From positions 1-18,082 of the forward strand of contig JAJRUK010000390.1 of assembly GCA_024277835.1 (NCBI GenBank): a DNA stretch of 18,082 nt. Reading direction: 5' to 3'. Under the pieces are notes generated by a model that did no database searches, was not told where the DNA came from, and saw only the letters and a list, made by a program, of their open reading frames with translations. The DNA comes from Planctomycetota bacterium (GTDB lineage: Bacteria; Planctomycetota; Phycisphaerae; UBA1845). Positions 15,243 through 18,082 of this stretch are shown here, in pieces (positions within the stretch are counted from its first letter, which is position 1; each line of letters opens with the position of its first letter). The position numbers and the translations under genes are program-made.

Positions 15243-16238
15243 ATGAAACACAATCCATCACCAGATCAAAACTCGGACATGACTCGGCGCGGATTCCTTG
15301 CGACAGCCGCCGCCGCTGCAGTACCAAGTACGCTTGCGATTGGAGCACAGGGCGAGGAAGCGCCCGCGCTACGCGTCCCGCCCGGTACGCAGCCTTCGCG
15401 CGTGGTCAAGATGGCCGCACGAGAGCTTATCCAGAACGGAGCCGTGCATCGTCCGCTGCTGCGTGAGATGGTCCGCAAGGTCGTGACCACGCTTGCGCGA
15501 ACCAGAGTCGAGCGCGACGCTTGGCACTCTTTCCTCGGTGCGGACGACGTCATCGGGCTGAAGTTTAACCGATCCGCCCAGGCAACGCTCGCCACGACCG
15601 AAGCGATGGCCGAGACGCTCATTCAGTCGATCGTCGAAGCAGGATTCTCGCCCAAACAAATCGTTTGCATTGAAGAACCTGCAGGGCTTGCGCAGCGAAA
15701 CGGAACGACGCCGGCAGTTCTCGGCTATTCACCGACCGAAACGAAGTTTGCCAGCGGAGCCGACCAGCTCGCGCTCGTTCTCAACCAGGTCGATGCGATC
15801 ATCAACGTACCGTTCCTCAAGACGCACAACATCGCCGGAATGACCTGTTCACTCAAAAACCTCTCTCATGCGATGGTCAAGCACCCGGCGCGGTTCCATG
15901 CGAACCGGTGTTCTCCGTACATTTCGGACATCGTGAACCTGCCCGCCATCCGGAAAAAGCTCCGGCTCCACATCGTCGATGCGTTACGCGTCGTCTACGA
16001 CGGTGGCCCCGAAGCATCTTCCGGCGCGATTACCAACCACGGGATGATTCTCGCCTCAACAGACCCGGTCTCCATCGATACGATCGGGCTGGAAGTGCTC
16101 AACGATGCTCGGAAGTACGCCGGTCTACATGGGGTCGCCCGAAACGCCGCTGAACTCCCGTACCTGAAATCAGGCCACGAGGCCGGTCTAGGCATCGCCG
16201 CCAGATATGCGATCGACGTGGTTCAGCCTGCTCTTTGA
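15243..16238 (+). CDS. Tat-exported DUF362 domain protein
   Basis: The 331-residue protein has a twin-arginine signal: TRRGFLATAAAAAV (14-27), preceded by a polar stretch and followed by an Ala-rich core, so it is probably exported folded. The rest matches DUF362 as I know it: DVIGLKFN (102-109), NVPFLKTHNIAGMTCSLKNLSHAMV (188-212), a DAL motif (246-248), ASTDPVSIDTIGLEVL (271-286) and the terminal GHEAGLGI (311-318). DUF362 proteins are often linked to iron-sulfur clusters or ferredoxin domains. No CxxCxxC ferredoxin motif is present here, and the function is unknown. An AAGGGCGAG tract about 7 bases upstream may be the binding site. The gene lies between the two repeat copies. Confidence 0.9.
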   Translation: MKHNPSPDQNSDMTRRGFLATAAAAAVPSTLAIGAQGEEAPALRVPPGTQPSRVVKMAARELIQNGAVHRPLLREMVRKVVTTLARTRVERDAWHSFLGADDVIGLKFNRSAQATLATTEAMAETLIQSIVEAGFSPKQIVCIEEPAGLAQRNGTTPAVLGYSPTETKFASGADQLALVLNQVDAIINVPFLKTHNIAGMTCSLKNLSHAMVKHPARFHANRCSPYISDIVNLPAIRKKLRLHIVDALRVVYDGGPEASSGAITNHGMILASTDPVSIDTIGLEVLNDARKYAGLHGVARNAAELPYLKSGHEAGLGIAARYAIDVVQPAL

Positions 16239-16338
16239 CCTGCAAGCCATCAGTCATCAGCTTAATCTTTTGCCAACAATAGCTTTACGGTAGATCGTAC
16301 AATTCGTAACACGATTCATACATGATCTGATAATCTCC

Positions 16339-16367
16339 TTGACAGACCCCCAACGTCCGAGTACACT
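16339..16367 (+). promoter_or_regulatory. Sigma70-type promoter far upstream of the prepilin gene
   Basis: A perfect TTGACA (16339-16344) is followed by a 17-base spacer and TACACT (16362-16367). The expected transcription start, near 16374, would give a 5' leader of about 550 bases if the prepilin gene is its target. It could instead drive an unrecognised RNA in this gap. Confidence 0.55.
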
Positions 16368-16460
16368 TTATTACGGTGAATATGCAGGGAGTCTCTCGGG
16401 ATCCATGCCTGCCGATTTTGGTGGGCGAAATAATACGATATTATATCCAATACGATCCGG

Positions 16461-16490
16461 TTGATTTTCAGTTTTTGAAGTTGCTATCCT
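16461..16490 (+). promoter_or_regulatory. Possible second promoter with extended -10
   Basis: TTGATT (16461-16466) and TATCCT (16485-16490) are 18 bases apart, and TGC directly precedes the TATCCT as in extended -10 promoters. It is about 120 bases downstream of the first promoter. Confidence 0.35.
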
Positions 16491-16673
16491 AAGCTAAGTC
16501 CTTCCCAGAACCCCCAACTCACCACGATTGGTTGCCGCTGCGCGGTTGTCTATTTTGAAAACCGGCGATGCGGCGCGGATTACGCGGAAAAAATGGTTCG
16601 ACCTATGCCCGAGGCCCGGCTAGTCCTTTTGTGGGCGTGCGCCCCTATGCCGAATGGTCTCGGTGGCGGTTTG

Positions 16674-16697
16674 TCGTTATTTCGTTATTTCGTTATT
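16674..16697. repeat. Three tandem copies of TCGTTATT
   Basis: The 8-base unit TCGTTATT occurs three times in perfect tandem at 16674-16681, 16682-16689 and 16690-16697, in the gap upstream of the prepilin gene. It could be a microsatellite-like array or a repeated protein-binding site. Confidence 0.85.
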
Positions 16698-16787
16698 CTT
16701 TCAATCGGATTTTGGTGACTTACAGGAGTCTTTTTTCGGCATTCGTACAATCGACTGCGACGACGACGTGAAACGGAGCCAGCTTTG

Positions 16788-16883
16788 ATGGGCGCACGCA
16801 AGCTGGTGTATGTGGATCGCACTGTGACGGGTGGGATACCCGTTGTGTTCACGCTGGCGAGTTACACGACTCGTTCACGGTGA
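16788..16883 (+). CDS. Possible 31-aa leader ORF upstream of the prepilin gene
   Basis: ATG 16788 opens a 31-codon frame (MGARKLVYVDRTVTGGIPVV and eleven more) ending in TGA at 16881-16883, 42 bases before the prepilin start. A GGAG lies about 10 bases upstream. The start codon is inside the 14-base loop of a 7-bp hairpin (CCAGCTT 16779-16785 with AAGCTGG 16800-16806). A second small hairpin (ACGGGT 16827-16832 with ACCCGT 16838-16843) lies within it. It could be a regulatory leader peptide or chance. Confidence 0.25.
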   Translation: MGARKLVYVDRTVTGGIPVVFTLASYTTRSR

Positions 16884-16925
16884 GGCGGACGCAGTAGACA
16901 ACGAACATGCAGAGGAGCTACGAAC

Positions 16926-17870
16926 ATGAGGAAGAAATTTAGAGGATTTACGCTGATCGAGCTGCTGGTCGTTATTGCGATCATCGCGCTGCTGATCTCC
17001 ATTCTGCTTCCGAGCCTTTCCAGGGCTCGTGAGCTGAGCAAGCGTCTGGTGTGTGGATCGAACACGAAGGGTATTGGTACTTCGTGCAAGATTTACGCCA
17101 ACGACAACAACGAGCGCTGGCCAGTGCCTCCGTTTGAGGCGTCCGCGACCAGGGGAACAAGCGGTACGGGCATCATCTACACCAACCCAGGCACCGAGCC
17201 AGCTGGCGTTGGATATGTGCGAAACTTCCCCTCCACGTCGGCAAGCGCGACAAACCGCGCGGACGGTTCGCTCTCACTCTCGGTGACCAGAGCATTCTGG
17301 ATGCTCGTTCGTTCGGGCGATGTCACTGTCAAGCAGTTTATCTGCCCGAGCAGTGGTGACCAGCCAGACCCAACGGACAACCTTGACGTCTACTATGACT
17401 TTACGTCAATCGAGAACGTCAGCTACGGTTACCAAGTACCGTGGGGTCCGCGTGATACGGTCCCTCGCGAAGGTATGGATAATAGGGCTGCCATGGTCGC
17501 CGACCGTGGCCCCTTCTCAAGCAACTGCAATACCCCCGACTGGCTTGACCCGGCGGGCATTGAGTTGACGCAGAAGTCCAGTCCGAAAGACTGGCGCAGG
17601 TTCAACTCCACCAACCACGGTGGCAACGGCAACGGAGAAGGTCAAAACGTCTTGTTCGCGGATGGTCACTCGTCGTTCGAGAAGAAGCCGATCGTCGGCA
17701 TCGACAGCGACAATATCTATACGCTTCAGACACCTGACTGGAGCCTGCTGCGGACAAACCTGATCCACGGCGAACCTCCGTGTAATGCTGGTGTCACCAA
17801 CCCGTACCCGGGTCAGCAAGCGCTGCCGGGTCGCGCGTGGACATCAACCGACTCGATGATTTGGCCGTAG
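16926..17870 (+). CDS. Prepilin-like protein with DUF1559-type C-terminus
   Basis: A 314-residue protein with a type IV prepilin N-terminus: short basic leader MRKKFRG, cleavage between G7 and F8, conserved E12 (position 5 of the mature protein), and a hydrophobic helix to about residue 31. It should be processed by a prepilin peptidase and inserted in the inner membrane or a pseudopilus. The C-terminal half has NHGG (230-233) and LFADGHSSF (243-251), the ending typical of planctomycete DUF1559/SBP_bac_10 proteins. Here 14 residues lie between H231 and the DG rather than the usual nine. Five Cys in the mature region could form disulfides. GAGGAG lies about 9 bases before ATG 16926. Planctomycetes carry many such paralogues and the function is unknown. 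A strong terminator follows. Confidence 0.93.
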   Translation: MRKKFRGFTLIELLVVIAIIALLISILLPSLSRARELSKRLVCGSNTKGIGTSCKIYANDNNERWPVPPFEASATRGTSGTGIIYTNPGTEPAGVGYVRNFPSTSASATNRADGSLSLSVTRAFWMLVRSGDVTVKQFICPSSGDQPDPTDNLDVYYDFTSIENVSYGYQVPWGPRDTVPREGMDNRAAMVADRGPFSSNCNTPDWLDPAGIELTQKSSPKDWRRFNSTNHGGNGNGEGQNVLFADGHSSFEKKPIVGIDSDNIYTLQTPDWSLLRTNLIHGEPPCNAGVTNPYPGQQALPGRAWTSTDSMIWP

Positions 17871-17900
17871 GGTCTTTGGCTATATCTCGGAATGTTTGCA

Positions 17901-17935
17901 GGGCGGCGGGTCAAACCCGCCGCCCTTTTTCTTTT
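17901..17935 (+). terminator. Strong intrinsic terminator after the prepilin gene
   Basis: GGGCGGCGGGT (17901-17911) pairs perfectly with ACCCGCCGCCC (17915-17925) around a 3-base loop, followed by TTTTTCTTTT (17926-17935). It lies 30 bases after the stop codon. Confidence 0.95.
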
Positions 17936-17959
17936 CAAAAAGCGCAGCGAGAACCTGCC

Positions 17960-18082
17960 TAGCAGGCTGTTGAAAAAGTGTGGCACCGGTTTGTAACCGG
18001 TGCGATTTCTCCTGTTGCGGGGTCTAGCACCGGTTACAAACCGGTGCCACATAGAAAAACTTCGTTTTTCAACAGACTGCTA
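17960..18082. mobile_element. MITE-like element, copy 2 with intact terminal repeats
   Basis: The element is bounded by 18-base terminal inverted repeats, TAGCAGGCTGTTGAAAAA (17960-17977) and the complement at 18065-18082, with 17 of 18 bases matching. Inside are two 21-base arms (17983-18003 and 18027-18047) that are perfect inverted copies of each other, each itself a GCACCGGTT/AACCGGTGC palindrome. GAAAAAC-TTC-GTTTTTC (18053-18069) precedes and runs into the right terminal repeat. The ends begin and finish with TA, as expected if it moves by a transposase with TA targets (IS630/Tc1-mariner type), but this is inference. It is about 123 bases long with no gene, so it would be non-autonomous. 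It starts 24 bases after the terminator T-run, and the window ends at its right edge. Confidence 0.85.

Larger units (their letters stand above)
16239..16925. other. Long non-coding region upstream of the prepilin gene
   Basis: These 687 bases hold no convincing gene. The first 300 or so bases are visibly more AT-rich than the flanking genes. The region contains a promoter-like pair at 16339-16367, a second at 16461-16490, AATACGAT twice (16432-16439 and 16449-16456), three tandem TCGTTATT units (16674-16697) and a 7-bp hairpin (16779-16806). A short ORF at 16788-16883 is listed separately. No known riboswitch or tRNA was recognised. Confidence 0.7.

Noticed and set aside
14959..15348. Minus-strand ORF containing WHRFATG and TGYKPVPH
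   Set aside because: It is a translation of the hairpin repeat and the terminator region. The same peptide pattern arises from copy 2 (17813-18052), so it reflects repeat DNA and not a protein family.
16568..16771. 67-codon ORF in the prepilin upstream region
   Set aside because: No ribosome binding site. It runs across the tandem 8-mer, and its composition is unlike the neighbouring genes.
17813..18052. Minus-strand 79-codon ORF at the right end
   Set aside because: It reads through the terminator and MITE copy 2 and overlaps the prepilin gene end.

Overview
The window looks like chromosomal DNA of a planctomycete (Planctomycetota), perhaps a Phycisphaerae-like lineage. The pointers are a DUF1559-type prepilin with the N-terminus GFTLIELLVVIAIIALLISIL, a protein with an excisionase-like helix-turn-helix in front of a response-regulator receiver domain, a very long SecD-SecF fusion, a DUF2617-like protein, and two copies of a hairpin repeat. 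The repeat's spurious translation contains TGYKPVPH, which I associate with planctomycete genomes. GC content is moderate to high, and GTG starts are used. The class assignment is inference.

Layout. (1) 1-1620, plus strand: the 3' part of an unrecognised gene, then two predicted lipoproteins. (2) 1794-4558, plus: a compact ferrous-iron uptake operon, feoA-feoB-FeoB-associated Cys-rich protein. (3) 4741-7266, plus: an unrecognised gene, aspartate kinase (first step of Lys/Thr/Met synthesis), and a membrane-anchored SNase-fold nuclease whose start overlaps the kinase stop codon. (4) 7314-14098, minus: read in transcription order, a short leaderless-looking secreted protein, the secDF fusion, a doubtful small ORF, a membrane-anchored LysM protein, an HTH-receiver protein, and a 55-residue conserved-looking small protein. 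(5) 14390-14956, plus: a DUF2617-like protein ending in a textbook intrinsic terminator. (6) 15049-18082: two copies of a MITE-like hairpin element bracketing a Tat-exported DUF362 protein and a prepilin-like gene. The prepilin gene has an unusually long upstream region and its own strong terminator.

How it fits together. The feo genes form one functional unit: FeoB is the GTP-dependent Fe(II) permease, FeoA a small SH3-like partner, and the third a membrane Cys protein. SecDF, the LysM protein and the prepilin all concern export or the cell envelope, but they do not form one pathway by sequence evidence alone. No tRNA, rRNA, CRISPR array or complete transposase gene was seen.

The points most worth a second look are: a duplicated SecF-type periplasmic head in the 1275-residue SecDF; the two MITE-like elements, each placed just after an intrinsic terminator; the roughly 690-base AT-richer upstream region of the prepilin gene with promoter-like sites, a tandem 8-mer and a start codon inside a hairpin loop; and the 55-residue ORF with a good ribosome binding site.
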